Source of the DNA: an uncultured Eubacteriales bacterium
GTDB taxonomy: Bacteria; Bacillota; Clostridia; TANB77; CAG-508
Direction of reading: 5' to 3'
Length of the DNA stretch: 64,000 bases
Assembly (NCBI GenBank): GCA_949288175.1
Contig: CASEIV010000009.1
Coordinates: 110,067 to 174,066 of the forward strand
Shown: positions 9,483 through 19,148 of the stretch, piece after piece
How the letters are laid out: each line of letters begins with the position of its first letter
How positions within the stretch are numbered: the first letter of the stretch is position 1
The notes under the pieces: generated by a model
The model's database searches: none
The model's input: the letters and a program-made list of their open reading frames with translations, nothing else
What the model was told of the DNA's origin: nothing
Program-made: the position numbers and the translations under genes

Positions 9483-11003
9483 TTGAGTAGAGGAAAAAGA
9501 TATGAGGAACGAAAGTTAAATAAGAAAAAAGTATTTGCAGTCATTTTAGCAATTGTTGTGATTATAATGTCTGTATTTATCATAAGAGGGATTTTTCAAA
9601 AAGAAAGTAGTAGAGGAGAAATTGCTAGCAAAACATATTTTTCAGCATATAAAGACAATAAATGGGGAGTCATTGATGAAAATGGTGATACAGTCATAGA
9701 GCCTTCATATGAAGAAATGATTATTATTCCAGATAATAAAACAGACATCTTCCTTTGTACATATGATGTAAATTATGACACAGGAGAATATTCAACCAAA
9801 GCTTTAAATAGTGAAAACCAAGAGATTTTTACAGATTATACAAAAATAGAAGCGATTAGTAATCATGATGAAAACAACAATTTATGGTATGAGGATAATG
9901 TATTAAAAGTTCAGAAAGATGGAAAATGGGGAACTATTAATTATGAGGGAGAAACCATATTAAATACAGAATATGAAAGTATAGAAGCAATATCAGGGGT
10001 AGAAAATGCTTTATTAGTACAAAAAGATGGAAAATATGGTGTGGCAGATAGAGAAGGAAGAATCATTTTAGATACCAATTATACAGAGATTACAAATTTA
10101 GGAAAAACAAATAGAGATGCTTATATTGTAAAAGATGACACAGGATTATATGGGATTGTAGATTCTTCTAAAAAAGTCATCTTACAAAATCAATATCAAG
10201 AAATTGAAAAAGTATATGGAAATGATTTATATGTAGTAACAAAAGATGGAAGTCAAAAAGTAGTAAATGCAAATGGAGAAGAGCTTTTAACACAAGGATT
10301 TGAACAAATATCAGCTATATTAAAAACAAAAGATCAAGGCGTGATTTATATTTCGAATGGGAAATACGGTGTTATGAGCTTAACAGGAGAAGTTTTGATA
10401 GAAGCACAATATGATAATCTAGTAGAAGCAAAAGCCAATATCTTTATTGCAACAAAAGGAGAAACACAAGGAATTGTGGATATAGAAAATACAGAAAAAG
10501 TACCATTTACTTATCAAACGATTACCTATAATGAAACAGGAGATATTTATATTGCAGAAGATGAGAGTTTCAATAGTAACATTTTAAATAGTAATTTTGA
10601 TGTGCAACAAACTGGGATTTTAATTGAAATGAATACAGATGAAGGATATTTTGAGTTAAGACAAGATGAGGAATATAAATATTATAATTTTAGATTTGAA
10701 GAAAGAAATAAAACAGAAATTTTAAGTAACAATACATTATATTTAGATAAAAAGGATAACCTATATGGTTATGTAGACAAAGATGGAAATGTTGTGGTAG
10801 AATATATGTATGATGATGCAACAGAGCAAAATGAATATGGATTTGCAGCAGTAAAAAAAGACGGAAAATGGGGTGCAATCAATAATAAAGGAGAGGTAGT
10901 ACAAGAACCGATATATAATTTAGATGACTATTTAATCATTGATTTTATTGGAAAATGGCATTTAGGAAAAGATTTAAATATGAATTATTACAATCAAGAG
11001 TAA
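9483..11003 (+). CDS. Membrane-anchored WG (KWG) beta-repeat protein
   Basis: 506 residues starting at TTG 9483, chosen because AAAGGAGG (9468-9475) sits 7 nt upstream. A basic N-terminus (KRYEERKLNKKK) leads into one membrane helix (residues ~17-38). The rest is about nine WG repeats such as KDGKWGTINYEGETILNTEY and KKDGKWGAINNKGEVVQEP. Such repeats form beta-sheet domains found on the surface of many gut bacteria; the ligand is unknown. With an inside-positive N-terminus the repeats should lie outside the cell. A TATAAT at 9454 may be its -10 element, but no -35 is well spaced. Family assignment is firm, function is not. Confidence 0.85.
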   Translation: MSRGKRYEERKLNKKKVFAVILAIVVIIMSVFIIRGIFQKESSRGEIASKTYFSAYKDNKWGVIDENGDTVIEPSYEEMIIIPDNKTDIFLCTYDVNYDTGEYSTKALNSENQEIFTDYTKIEAISNHDENNNLWYEDNVLKVQKDGKWGTINYEGETILNTEYESIEAISGVENALLVQKDGKYGVADREGRIILDTNYTEITNLGKTNRDAYIVKDDTGLYGIVDSSKKVILQNQYQEIEKVYGNDLYVVTKDGSQKVVNANGEELLTQGFEQISAILKTKDQGVIYISNGKYGVMSLTGEVLIEAQYDNLVEAKANIFIATKGETQGIVDIENTEKVPFTYQTITYNETGDIYIAEDESFNSNILNSNFDVQQTGILIEMNTDEGYFELRQDEEYKYYNFRFEERNKTEILSNNTLYLDKKDNLYGYVDKDGNVVVEYMYDDATEQNEYGFAAVKKDGKWGAINNKGEVVQEPIYNLDDYLIIDFIGKWHLGKDLNMNYYNQE

Positions 11004-11116
11004 AGACTTGTTAATGAAATCTAATTTTCATTTTATTTGACCGTCAAATTTTAAAAAGGGTATGTGCCAAAGATTTAACATAAAGAGAATTAATTTTAAT
11101 AAAAAAGGTGATAAGC

Positions 11117-12349
11117 ATGGAACTAAAGATAAACTATCAATACACATATTTTATACATCCTTTTGTTGTAAAACAAAAGAAATATCAAAAATATATATTA
11201 CGATTATTAAAAGATAAAAATTGTAAATTAAAAAGATTTGAAAAGGAAAAGGATTTAAGATTATATAAATATTTTACACCAAAAACAAGAGATTTTCTGT
11301 TTTCAACTTTTAGTTTTACAAATGCAAAATATACCAAATTTAAAGAAATGCCAATAGAAACACAAGCAGCAGTACTTTCTAAATATCCTTGCAGTATATT
11401 TGAGTATACAATAAAAAATGATATTCAAGGAAAAGCAGGAGATGGAAAAGGTATATTCTTTAAAATACGAAAAATGGAAATTATTTGTTTTCAAACAGGA
11501 ATCTGTTTTTTGTGTATGAAAACAAATATTGAAGATAATCCAACTTTTTCAGATGTATTGAATTTTAATTACAAATTTAGAGATATTCAGCAAGATAATC
11601 GAACATTAAATAATTATGATAAGATTAATATTCAAACAGATAGTTTTGCAAATATCGATAAACTTACGGATTTTATAAAAAATATTACAGGCTCAAATGT
11701 AGAAGCAATTAAATTAGATATTAATACAGAGCGATTTTTAACATATTCTTATGTATGTATAGATCAATTAGGATGGAATCTGGACAATCCATTTGAAAAC
11801 ATTGAGAATAGCTTTATAAAATTTGTTAGATTCTTGCCTGCTGATGACTCAACAAGTTTAAGAGAAGATGATATGTTATCATTATCAAAATGGAAATACA
11901 CAAAAATGGGCATTACAAAATATGGTGTTACTTTGTTTTCATCATCAATTGATATTAATAATTATACGATTTTGCCAAATGAATTTGAGCAACAATATTT
12001 ATATACATATATATTTGAACTATATAAGAAAATTTATTTGAAAAAACTAAGTCTAGAATTTAAACATTCAACAAAAATGAAAAAAGTAAGAAAAGAATTT
12101 ATACATTTTACAAAAAATATATGGATTCAAGAGGTAACAGAAGATGAAACTGGTGCAATGTTTGACCATAAAGTAAAAGAGATGCTAGGATTAGAACAAT
12201 TGTATCGTGAAGTGAAAAATGAATATGATGTATTATACAAAGAATTAAATATTGAAAGAAACAAGAATATAACCATTGCCATTTCGGTTATTTTAATTGC
12301 TTCATTAGTGTTTAATATATTGAATTTTGTATTGTTATCAAAATATTAG
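11117..12349 (+). CDS. Hypothetical tail-anchored protein
   Basis: 410 residues. I place the start at ATG 11117 because AAAGGTGA lies just upstream; an in-frame GTG at 11108 falls inside that ribosome binding site. The protein is soluble for about 380 residues, with a basic N-terminus and a conserved-looking core (GDGKGIFFKIRKMEI, FQTGICFLCMKT, DVLNFNYKFRDI). It ends with a likely coiled coil and a single C-terminal membrane helix (NITIAISVILIASLVFNILN). That layout, cytoplasmic domain plus C-terminal anchor, loosely recalls CorA-type proteins, but there is no GxN motif and I do not recognise the family. It is monocistronic between two intergenic hairpin regions. Confidence 0.7.
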   Translation: MELKINYQYTYFIHPFVVKQKKYQKYILRLLKDKNCKLKRFEKEKDLRLYKYFTPKTRDFLFSTFSFTNAKYTKFKEMPIETQAAVLSKYPCSIFEYTIKNDIQGKAGDGKGIFFKIRKMEIICFQTGICFLCMKTNIEDNPTFSDVLNFNYKFRDIQQDNRTLNNYDKINIQTDSFANIDKLTDFIKNITGSNVEAIKLDINTERFLTYSYVCIDQLGWNLDNPFENIENSFIKFVRFLPADDSTSLREDDMLSLSKWKYTKMGITKYGVTLFSSSIDINNYTILPNEFEQQYLYTYIFELYKKIYLKKLSLEFKHSTKMKKVRKEFIHFTKNIWIQEVTEDETGAMFDHKVKEMLGLEQLYREVKNEYDVLYKELNIERNKNITIAISVILIASLVFNILNFVLLSKY

Positions 12350-12401
12350 GGAGCATTGGGACCAGGTCTATTTAGCCCCATGGTATTTAGGTATAAGTGG
12401 T

Positions 12402-12614
12402 TAGAGCCCGATGATATATAAAATATTTTTTGAGTTTTCCTGCTCATTTCATTCAAAAAGAACTCATAAGACTTTTTCATGAGCCTCTTTCACTCAGACC
12501 CTCTCGTAAACTCGAGTACCGTGAACATCCCTCATTCGAAAGCCTAATGAGTTCTATTTTTCATTCCAATCAAACGTCAAACTTAAAAAATATTTTATAT
12601 ATTATCGGGCTCTA
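12402..12614 (+). repeat. Long nested inverted repeat, element C
   Basis: Outer arms 12402-12437 and 12579-12614 pair over 36 bp with two differences, both G on the 5' arm against T on the 3' arm. As RNA these are G-U pairs on the plus strand and mismatches on the minus strand, which favours a plus-strand RNA structure. An inner stem (AGAACTCAT with ATGAGTTCT) encloses a loop of about 75 nt with more GC. Same architecture as elements A, B and D. It occupies most of 12350-12681; nothing else is seen there. Confidence 0.75.
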
Positions 12615-12681
12615 GCTATTTATTACAATGGAATGGTTTTAGAAAATTAGTTTTTGATAAAAAAAGAAAAGGAAGAATAGT

Positions 12682-13056
12682 ATGAAAATCAGTTGTGGAA
12701 CAGATATTATAGAAATTAAGCGAATCAAAGAAAGTATAGAAGAATTAGGAACAAAATTTTTAGAACGTGTTTATACAGACAAAGAAATTGCATATTGCGA
12801 AAGTAAAAATAATCAGAAATATCAGCATTATGCTGCTAGATTTGCAGCAAAGGAAGCAGTATTTAAAGCCATTTCAAGTAGATTAAAGAATAAATATGAT
12901 ATTGGTTGGAAAGATATGGAAGTTATTAATGATGAAAATGGAAGACCACATGCGAGTTTGTTAAATATAGAAATACAAGAAATAGAAGAGATGGATATTA
13001 GCATTTCACATTGTAAAGAATATGCCACAGCAAATGTAGTAGTGGTGTGGAAATAG
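12682..13056 (+). CDS. acpS: Holo-[acyl-carrier-protein] synthase
   Basis: 124 residues, the usual AcpS length. It transfers phosphopantetheine from CoA to acyl carrier protein, a step required for fatty acid synthesis. The N-terminal GTDIIEIKRI holds the conserved Mg-binding Asp. FAAKEAVFKAIS is the second signature, with the catalytic-region Glu and Lys, and a GRPH motif follows. ATG 12682 is preceded by AAAGGAAG. A TGTCGCAT hairpin and then tatD follow 61 nt later, so the two may be co-transcribed. Confidence 0.95.
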   Translation: MKISCGTDIIEIKRIKESIEELGTKFLERVYTDKEIAYCESKNNQKYQHYAARFAAKEAVFKAISSRLKNKYDIGWKDMEVINDENGRPHASLLNIEIQEIEEMDISISHCKEYATANVVVVWK

Positions 13057-13061
13057 ATTTC

Positions 13062-13094
13062 ATGTCGCATAAGGATCTGATCCCTATGCGACAT
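13062..13094. repeat. TGTCGCAT hairpin, copy 1
   Basis: Near-perfect inverted repeat: ATGTCGCATAAGGATC pairs with GATCCCTATGCGACAT with one mismatch. It lies directly after acpS and before the tatD ribosome binding site, with only a short T run after it. Further copies are at 31378, 36685, 54434 and 54473. Confidence 0.85.
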
Positions 13095-13117
13095 TTTATG
13101 AAGGAGGTAGAAAGAAA

Positions 13118-13912
13118 ATGGAGTTTTTTGATAGTCATTGCCATTTAGATGATGAAAGATTTGATGAAGATAGAGAAAAGCTAATTGCAGAAATAAAAAA
13201 AGCGAATATTACAAAGTTTGTTTCAGCAGGATATAGTTTAGAAGGTTCTATAAAAGGTGTTGCATTATCAAAAACATATGATTATATATATACCACTTGT
13301 GGGATTTCTCCCAATGATATTCCACAAATTGAAGAAGAATTGTGGAAAGATATAGAGAAAATAAAAGAACTAGTGAAAGATAATATAAAAGATAAGAAAA
13401 TTGTGGCAATTGGAGAAATTGGATTAGATTATTATTGGGAAAAGGATTTACAAAAAAGAGAATTACAAAAGCAAGCCTTTATAAAACAAATAGAAATGGC
13501 AAATGCATTTGATTTACCAATTGTGATACATACAAGAGAAGCTATTATGGATACACTGGAGATTTTAAAAAGTCATACAGTGAATAAAAATGGTGTTTTT
13601 CACTGTTGTCCATTAAATAGAGAATTAGTAAAAGAGGCATTAAAGCTTGGTTTTTATATTTCTTTTGCTGGACCAGTTACGTTTAAAAATTCTAAAAATG
13701 CAAATGAAATTATCGAGATGGTTCCGAACGACAAAATGTTAATTGAAACAGATAGTCCATATTTGGCACCAGAACCAGTTAGAGGAACTAGAAATGATCC
13801 AAGAAATGTGAAACATATTGCACAGAAAATAGCGGATGTAAAAGGAATTTCATTAGAAGAAATAGCTAAGTTGACATATAATAATGCGAAAAAAATCTTT
13901 GCGATTATTTGA
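13118..13912 (+). CDS. tatD: TatD family metal-dependent hydrolase (DNase)
   Basis: 264 residues, normal for the family, a TIM-barrel metallohydrolase with 3'-5' exonuclease activity in characterised members. Metal-binding and active-site motifs are present: DSHCHLDD at the N-terminus, GEIGLDYYW, VIHTREA, a His in the VFHCCP strand, and ETDSPYLAPEPVRGTRNDP near the end. The ATG follows GAAGGAGG. The stop codon lies in the loop of a bidirectional terminator shared with htpX on the other strand. Confidence 0.95.
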   Translation: MEFFDSHCHLDDERFDEDREKLIAEIKKANITKFVSAGYSLEGSIKGVALSKTYDYIYTTCGISPNDIPQIEEELWKDIEKIKELVKDNIKDKKIVAIGEIGLDYYWEKDLQKRELQKQAFIKQIEMANAFDLPIVIHTREAIMDTLEILKSHTVNKNGVFHCCPLNRELVKEALKLGFYISFAGPVTFKNSKNANEIIEMVPNDKMLIETDSPYLAPEPVRGTRNDPRNVKHIAQKIADVKGISLEEIAKLTYNNAKKIFAII

Positions 13913-13938
13913 TAATTTTCAAGTAATCGCAAAGATTT
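13893..13938. terminator. Bidirectional terminator between tatD and htpX
   Basis: A perfect 15-bp stem (AAATCTTTGCGATTA with TAATCGCAAAGATTT) has an A run on its left and T bases on its right, so it can end both converging transcripts. The 5' arm lies inside the end of tatD and the 3' arm abuts the htpX stop codon. Confidence 0.85.
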
Positions 13939-14843
13939 TAGTATTTTAAGTTTCGTAAAGCTTCAATTCTATCAGCAGTACTAGGATGTGTTGACCATAT
14001 ATTTGTACTTCTTTTTTTACCATTTTTAGCGTTTTTCTTAAATGGATTAATAATATACATATTGGCAGTTGCATTATTTGCAGTCTCTAGTTGATTTTGG
14101 TCATTTTCTAGTTTTTCCAAAGCAGAAATTAAACCATCTGGATTACGTGTGAATTCTACTGCTGTACTATCTGCTAAAAATTCTCTTTTTCTAGATAAAG
14201 CAAGTTGCATTAAAGAACCAAAGATAGGTGATAATATAAGAAATACTAATCCAATTAACATTAAAATACCATTTGCTTTACTATCACTATCGTTATCTTT
14301 CATTCCGCCCCAGAATAATGCACGAGAAAATAAATCAGATAGCATAACAATAAACCCTACCATAACAGAAACAACACAACTTAAACGAATATCATAATTT
14401 TTAATGTGACTCATTTCATGAGCAATAACGCCTTCCAATTCATAATAATTTAGTTTTTCTAAAAGCCCTGTTGTTACACAAATAACAGCATTTTGTGGAT
14501 TTCTACCAGTTGCAAAAGCATTGGGTTGAACGTCTTCTACAACATAAAGCCTAGGTTTGTTGGGAAGACCTGCTGTTACCATTAAAGCATCTAAAATATT
14601 AACTAATTTTTGATCTTCTTCCTTGGTAGCAGGTCTTGCTTTATTTAGTGATAATACAATTTTGTCACTATAATAATAAGAAGCCCAAGCAGAAGCAATA
14701 GAAAAGATTAAAGCAATTACAATAGACATCGTTCCTAATCTTAATGCATGACAAATGTAATAAACAATTAGAGTAATAACTAAAATAAAGATACCTATAA
14801 TAATTCCAGATTCGAATTTATTTTTTTTACTAGTTTCAAACAT
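13938..14843 (-). CDS. htpX: Zinc metalloprotease HtpX
   Basis: 301 residues from ATG 14843 (MFETSKKNKFES), preceded by AAGAAAGG. An upstream in-frame ATG (14900) would add 19 residues but lacks a ribosome binding site. M48-family membrane protease: two N-terminal membrane helices, then the catalytic HEMSH motif, two more hydrophobic stretches, and the third zinc ligand in REFLADSTAVEFT. HtpX degrades misfolded membrane proteins in known bacteria. It is downstream of lemA on the same strand, the common lemA-htpX pairing. Confidence 0.95.
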   Translation of the reverse strand: MFETSKKNKFESGIIIGIFILVITLIVYYICHALRLGTMSIVIALIFSIASAWASYYYSDKIVLSLNKARPATKEEDQKLVNILDALMVTAGLPNKPRLYVVEDVQPNAFATGRNPQNAVICVTTGLLEKLNYYELEGVIAHEMSHIKNYDIRLSCVVSVMVGFIVMLSDLFSRALFWGGMKDNDSDSKANGILMLIGLVFLILSPIFGSLMQLALSRKREFLADSTAVEFTRNPDGLISALEKLENDQNQLETANNATANMYIINPFKKNAKNGKKRSTNIWSTHPSTADRIEALRNLKY

Positions 14844-15050
14844 AATATTTAAACCTTTCTTTAAAAAATATATAAACAATTTATTCTTTAGGAAATCCAT
14901 ATAAATAAATCTTAAAATTTGTTTTTTTAAAGCTGGCTAATTTGTTGCATACTTTATATAGAAAACCTAATATATTAGTAAGTAAAAGTTATTTTTTTAT
15001 ATAATAAAAAGGGAAAAGGTAATCCCCAATCCCTTCTTATATGATTTATA

Positions 15051-15608
15051 TTATTTTCCAAAATCTACTTTAACATTTTTTCTAGCTTCTTCACTTTCAG
15101 CTTCAAATAAATCACGAGCTTTAAAATTAAACATGCTAGCAATAATGTTAGATGGGAAAACTTCTAATTTTGTGTTATACATTGTTACAGTATCATTATA
15201 GAATTGTCTAGAAAAAGAAATTTTGTTTTCTGTATTTCTAAGCTCTTCTGATAATTCTGAGAAATTTTGATTTGCTTTTAATTCTGGATAACCTTCAGAT
15301 ACTGCCATAATGGTTTTTAAAGCATTAGATAATTCATTATCTAATGAGGCTTTTTCAGCAACACTTTCTGTATTAGCCCATGAAGTTCTAAGTTCTGCAA
15401 TTTTTTCAAAGGTTTCAGATTCATGAGTCATATAGCCTTTAACAGTTTCGACAAAATTAGGGATTAAGTCAAATCTTCTTTGTAATTGTACGTCTATTTG
15501 GCTCCATGCGTTGTCAACTTTTATTCTTGCTTGAACTAAACCATTATACATAGCGATTACAGCTATAACAACAATAATAACAATAGCTAATATAATCCAA
15601 CCAATCAT
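15051..15608 (-). CDS. lemA: LemA family protein
   Basis: 185 residues with an N-terminal membrane helix ([20 protein letters not shown]) and the LemA core: [23 protein letters not shown]-like segment, TVKGYMTHE and a Phe-Asn-Asn-like assembly region. Exposed as long helical hairpins outside or inside the membrane; the biochemical role of the family is not established. AGGAGG precedes the ATG. It is followed by htpX, and an imperfect hairpin with T-rich flank lies between the two (about 15000-15045), perhaps a partial terminator. Confidence 0.92.
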   Translation of the reverse strand: [185 protein letters not shown]

Positions 15609-15722
15609 TTATGAATATCCTCCTTAATAAATATTATATACAAAACTATCATAGCATATTAATTTATTTTATACAATAAGAATATGATGAAAATGTGAAA
15701 AAATGTTGAATTTTCGTTACAG

Positions 15723-15783
15723 TTCGATTGGTAATTCCTTTTATATTTATAAGAAATAAATATAAAAGGAATTACCAATTGAA
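15723..15783. repeat. Long hairpin in the lemA/3D-protein divergent region
   Basis: TTCGATTGGTAATTCC and the following AT-rich arm pair almost perfectly (about 25 bp, one G-T pair) around a loop of roughly ten bases. The hairpin sits between the diverging lemA and 3D-domain genes and is not followed by a T run. The rest of 15609-16051 is AT-rich and holds only the promoter at 15988. Confidence 0.7.
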
Positions 15784-15987
15784 TAAAAACTAATTTTATT
15801 TATGCTATCCATTTATAAAAAAATTTAATAAAAAGGAATATTTTTAAAAAATTTTCATATAGTATAGTATGGACAAAAATAGAACAAATATGAAGGTTTT
15901 TTGAATAAAAATTATGCAAATTAAAAGGAAAACAACAAGAGAAAAGCTTAGGGACACAATGATTTGAAACGAAATATATAGCAAAAT

Positions 15988-16016
15988 TTGACTTTTAATG
16001 AAAAAAATAGTATAAT
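15988..16016 (+). promoter_or_regulatory. Sigma-A-type promoter of the 3D-domain gene
   Basis: TTGACT (15988-15993), 17-nt spacer, TATAAT (16011-16016), 35 nt upstream of the start codon. Confidence 0.8.
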
Positions 16017-16051
16017 AATATTGTGTTGCCAAAAGGAGGTAATTTAATCTT

Positions 16052-16984
16052 ATGAAAAGAGAAGAAAAGGCTTCAATTTCTATAATGAAGATTATCTGTG
16101 TAAGCATTATTTTAATATTGATATCAGGAATTAGTGTTATGGCAGTAAACACAGACCTAAAAGACATAACAATTGTCTTACAAAATGGATATGAAATGAC
16201 AACTGTAACATCAAAAAGTAAAGTGTCAGATATATTAAACGAAAATAATATTATTTTAAATGAAGACCAAAAGACAATACCAGACTTAGATAGTGAAATT
16301 GTATCAGGAGATACAATCAAAATAACCGACAAATCTTATAATGAGGTACAAATTGCTAAAATTTCTGAAGAAGGAATTGAAACTTCATTAGATCAATTAT
16401 TAGAAAATTATGCACCAATCACAGAGAAAATAGTTGTAGAACAAGTCGTTATACCTTATGAAACAATCACAAAAAATACAACAGGAACATCTACAGATAC
16501 AACAAATAAAGTTGTACAAGAAGGAAAAGATGGATTAAAAGAAGTAACATATAAAGTAAAATATCAAAATGATGTAGAAATTGAAAAGTCAGTTATATCA
16601 GAAGTGGTTATACAAGAACCAGTAAACAAAATTGTTCAAGTACAAAAAAAGGTGACTTCAAGAAGTTCAACATTACCAAGAACATCAGGCGCTTCAACAA
16701 CAGGAGGAACTGTATATAAAATAACAGCATATTGCCCATGTGCAAAATGTTGTGGTAAAACAAATGGAAGAACAGCATCTGGAACAAGAGCGACAGCTGG
16801 AAGAACTGTTGCAGCATCTAGTAAATTCGCATTTGGAACAAAATTAAATATTGGTGGACACGTATATACAGTTGAAGATAGAGGTGGAGCAATTAATGGA
16901 AACAAAATTGATATATTTGTTAATAGCCATGCAGAGGCTCTACAATGGGGTGTAAGATACTTGAATGTAAGTGTTGTAAACTAG
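16052..16984 (+). CDS. YabE-like secreted wall protein (DUF348, G5, 3D domains)
   Basis: 310 residues. After a signal sequence or membrane anchor (residues ~10-33) come one DUF348 domain (ITIVLQNGYEMTTVTSKSK), a G5 domain (~115-195, EKIVVEQVVIPYETI) and a C-terminal 3D domain (~220-310, YKITAYCPCAKCCGKTNGRT ending in VEDRGGAINGNKIDIF). The 3D domain has a double-psi barrel with conserved Asp residues and is related to MltA and Rpf-like muralytic enzymes. It likely acts on peptidoglycan, perhaps in growth or germination. AAAGGAGG precedes the ATG. Own promoter and terminator indicate a single-gene unit. Confidence 0.92.
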   Translation: MKREEKASISIMKIICVSIILILISGISVMAVNTDLKDITIVLQNGYEMTTVTSKSKVSDILNENNIILNEDQKTIPDLDSEIVSGDTIKITDKSYNEVQIAKISEEGIETSLDQLLENYAPITEKIVVEQVVIPYETITKNTTGTSTDTTNKVVQEGKDGLKEVTYKVKYQNDVEIEKSVISEVVIQEPVNKIVQVQKKVTSRSSTLPRTSGASTTGGTVYKITAYCPCAKCCGKTNGRTASGTRATAGRTVAASSKFAFGTKLNIGGHVYTVEDRGGAINGNKIDIFVNSHAEALQWGVRYLNVSVVN

Positions 16985-17000
16985 AGAAATATATAGTATA

Positions 17001-17039
17001 ATATACTAGAGGTTTTAAAGCTCTAGTATATTTTTTTTA
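17001..17039 (+). terminator. Rho-independent terminator of the 3D-domain gene
   Basis: ATATACTAGAG pairs with CTCTAGTATAT around a nine-base loop, followed by eight T. Confidence 0.9.
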
Positions 17040-17088
17040 TTCAATAGAAAAAATCAGTTTTTTTGAAAATAAAGTAAGGAGACCAACT

Positions 17089-17841
17089 ATGAAAATTATA
17101 TCTTGGAATGTAAATGGGATACGTGCTTGTGTAAATAAAGGATTTAGCGAATTTTTTAATAAAATAGATGCCGATATATTTTGTATACAAGAAACCAAAT
17201 GTCAACCAGGGCAAATTGAATTGAATTTTGAAGGATATACATCATATTGGAATAGTGCAGAAAGGAAGGGATATTCTGGAACAGCTATTTTTACCAAAAA
17301 AGAACCAATCAATGTTACATATGGTATTGGTATTGAAGAACATGATAAAGAAGGAAGAGTAATTACCTTAGAATTTGAAAACTTTTATATGGTAAATATT
17401 TATACACCAAATTCTAAAAGAGAATTGGAAAGATTAGAATATAGGCAAATATGGGAAGATGAGATAAGAAAATATCTTTTAAAATTAAATGAAACAAAGT
17501 CAGTTATTATGTGTGGTGACTTAAATGTAGCACATGAAGAAATTGATTTGAAAAATCCCAAAACTAATAGAGGAAATGCAGGTTTTACAGATGAGGAAAG
17601 AGAAAAAATGACAAAGCTATTACAGGCAGGATTTGTGGATTCTTTTAGGTATCTATATCCAGATAAAACAGATAGTTATAGTTGGTGGTCATATATGGGA
17701 AAAGCAAGAGAAAAAAATGTAGGGTGGAGGATAGATTATTTTATTGTATCACAAGATATAAAAGACAAAATAAAAGATGCTATGATTTATCCAGAAGTCA
17801 TGGGAAGTGATCATTGTCCAGTTGGTTTAATCATAGAATGA
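17089..17841 (+). CDS. xth: Exodeoxyribonuclease III / AP endonuclease
   Basis: 250 residues, typical for ExoIII. It cuts abasic sites and removes 3' blocks in base excision repair. Diagnostic motifs run the full length: WNVNGIRA, IQETK, YSGTAIF, NIYTPNS, CGDLNVAHEEIDL, YSWWSY, WRIDYFIVS and the C-terminal GSDHCPVGL that carries the catalytic Asp-His. AAGGAG lies 8 nt upstream of the ATG. It is complete and followed by a dispersed repeat rather than an obvious terminator. Confidence 0.96.
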   Translation: MKIISWNVNGIRACVNKGFSEFFNKIDADIFCIQETKCQPGQIELNFEGYTSYWNSAERKGYSGTAIFTKKEPINVTYGIGIEEHDKEGRVITLEFENFYMVNIYTPNSKRELERLEYRQIWEDEIRKYLLKLNETKSVIMCGDLNVAHEEIDLKNPKTNRGNAGFTDEEREKMTKLLQAGFVDSFRYLYPDKTDSYSWWSYMGKAREKNVGWRIDYFIVSQDIKDKIKDAMIYPEVMGSDHCPVGLIIE

Positions 17842-17849
17842 TTTTTACT

Positions 17850-17940
17850 ATACCACAAAAAAACAACGTTACACAGAAGAATTGCTACGCAATTTTCACG
17901 TCGACGAATCTTTACGCTTCTTCGAGAACTTAAATAAATA
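17850..17940 (+). repeat. Dispersed ~90-bp repeat, copy 1
   Basis: Runs from ACCACAAAAAAACAACGTT through a small hairpin (GAATTGCTACGCAATTTTC) to ACGCTTCTTCGAGAACTTAAAT. A closely similar copy lies at 36790-36880 and a partial one at 28041-28110. All follow a gene end. Confidence 0.8.
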
Positions 17941-18002
17941 AGGATGAAAATTTTAATAAAAGGGAATGAAATTTATAAAATGAGTATTAAGGGAGGAATT
18001 GT

Positions 18003-19148
18003 ATGAATGAAATAAAACACAATTGGAAGAAATGGCTATATTGGTTTATTCTAGGAGTAGCACTCATTTGTATTTACAAGATATTAGATAATTATGAAAA
18101 TGTGATGGGAACTTTAAATACATTTTTTGGTGTTATTAGTCCGTTCTTAATCGGTATATTTATTGCGTATTTATTATATATGCCATCAAGAAAATTTGAA
18201 GAATTATATAGAAAAATAAAAGTGAAATTTATATCTAAAAGAGCAAGAGGTCTAGGAGTTATCACAGTTTATATGATTATCATACTAGCCATTAGTATAT
18301 TATGTGCTGTTATTTTGCCAGTCGTTTTTGAAAGTATAACAGACTTTATTAGTAGTATACCGCATTATATAGAAGATGCAATGAATGCTTATAACAACTT
18401 GCCACAAGATTCTGTATTAAAAAGCCAAATTGTTCAAGATGAAATTCATAATTTACAAAATATTGATATTAAACAATATTTAGATGTAGAAGCTATATTG
18501 GGATATGTGGTAAATGCTATTGGTGCTATCTTCAGCATAGTTGATATCTTTATAGCAATTATCGTATCTATCTATATATTAGTAGACAGAAGAAAAATAA
18601 TAACCTTTTTTAAAAGATTGGCAGGGGCGATATTTAAAGAAAGAATATATAAAAATATAGATAAATATTTTAACAATTCTAATGAGATTTTCTTTAAATT
18701 TATAGCAAGTCAATTTTTAGATGCTATTGTTGTGGGAATATTAGTATCTATTGCGATGACTATTATGGGCATTAGATATGCACCATTATTAGGATTCTTT
18801 ATTGGATTATTCAATATGATACCATATGTAGGTGCTATTATTGCAACAGTTATTGCAGCAATTATTACATTAATAACAGGTGGTTTATCACAAACTATTT
18901 GGATGGTAATTGTGGTCATTATTTTACAACAAATAGATGCCAATATTATCAATCCAAGAATTGTTGGAAAATCATTAAAAATTAGTCCACTACTTGTATT
19001 ATTTGCAGTAACATTTGGAGGTGCTTATTTTGGAATATTAGGAATGTTCTTAGCAGTACCAGTTATTGCAGTTATCAAAATATTATTAGATGATTTTATA
19101 AATTATAGAGAAGCAAAAAAGAATAAGTTGCCAAAGGGGACGTGTTAA
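18003..19148 (+). CDS. AI-2E family transporter (PerM/YdiK-like membrane protein)
   Basis: 381 residues with 7-8 hydrophobic helices. The N-terminal pair is around residues 12-60, then a soluble loop (HYIEDAMNAYNNLPQD) and the conserved C-terminal block with GLFNMIPYVGAI, QIDANIINPRIVGKSLKISP and a GGAYFGILGMFLAVP ending. Family members include the proposed AI-2 exporter TqsA and a Na+/H+ antiporter; the substrate cannot be read from sequence. GGGAGG precedes the ATG. The last codons (LPKGTC) are encoded by the 5' arm of the 39-bp hairpin at 19125, so the repeat forms part of the coding sequence. Confidence 0.9.
   Translation: MNEIKHNWKKWLYWFILGVALICIYKILDNYENVMGTLNTFFGVISPFLIGIFIAYLLYMPSRKFEELYRKIKVKFISKRARGLGVITVYMIIILAISILCAVILPVVFESITDFISSIPHYIEDAMNAYNNLPQDSVLKSQIVQDEIHNLQNIDIKQYLDVEAILGYVVNAIGAIFSIVDIFIAIIVSIYILVDRRKIITFFKRLAGAIFKERIYKNIDKYFNNSNEIFFKFIASQFLDAIVVGILVSIAMTIMGIRYAPLLGFFIGLFNMIPYVGAIIATVIAAIITLITGGLSQTIWMVIVVIILQQIDANIINPRIVGKSLKISPLLVLFAVTFGGAYFGILGMFLAVPVIAVIKILLDDFINYREAKKNKLPKGTC

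Noticed and set aside
12430..12615. 61-codon open frame inside the long inverted repeat
   Set aside because: It has no ribosome binding site and lies wholly within the palindromic element C; open by chance.
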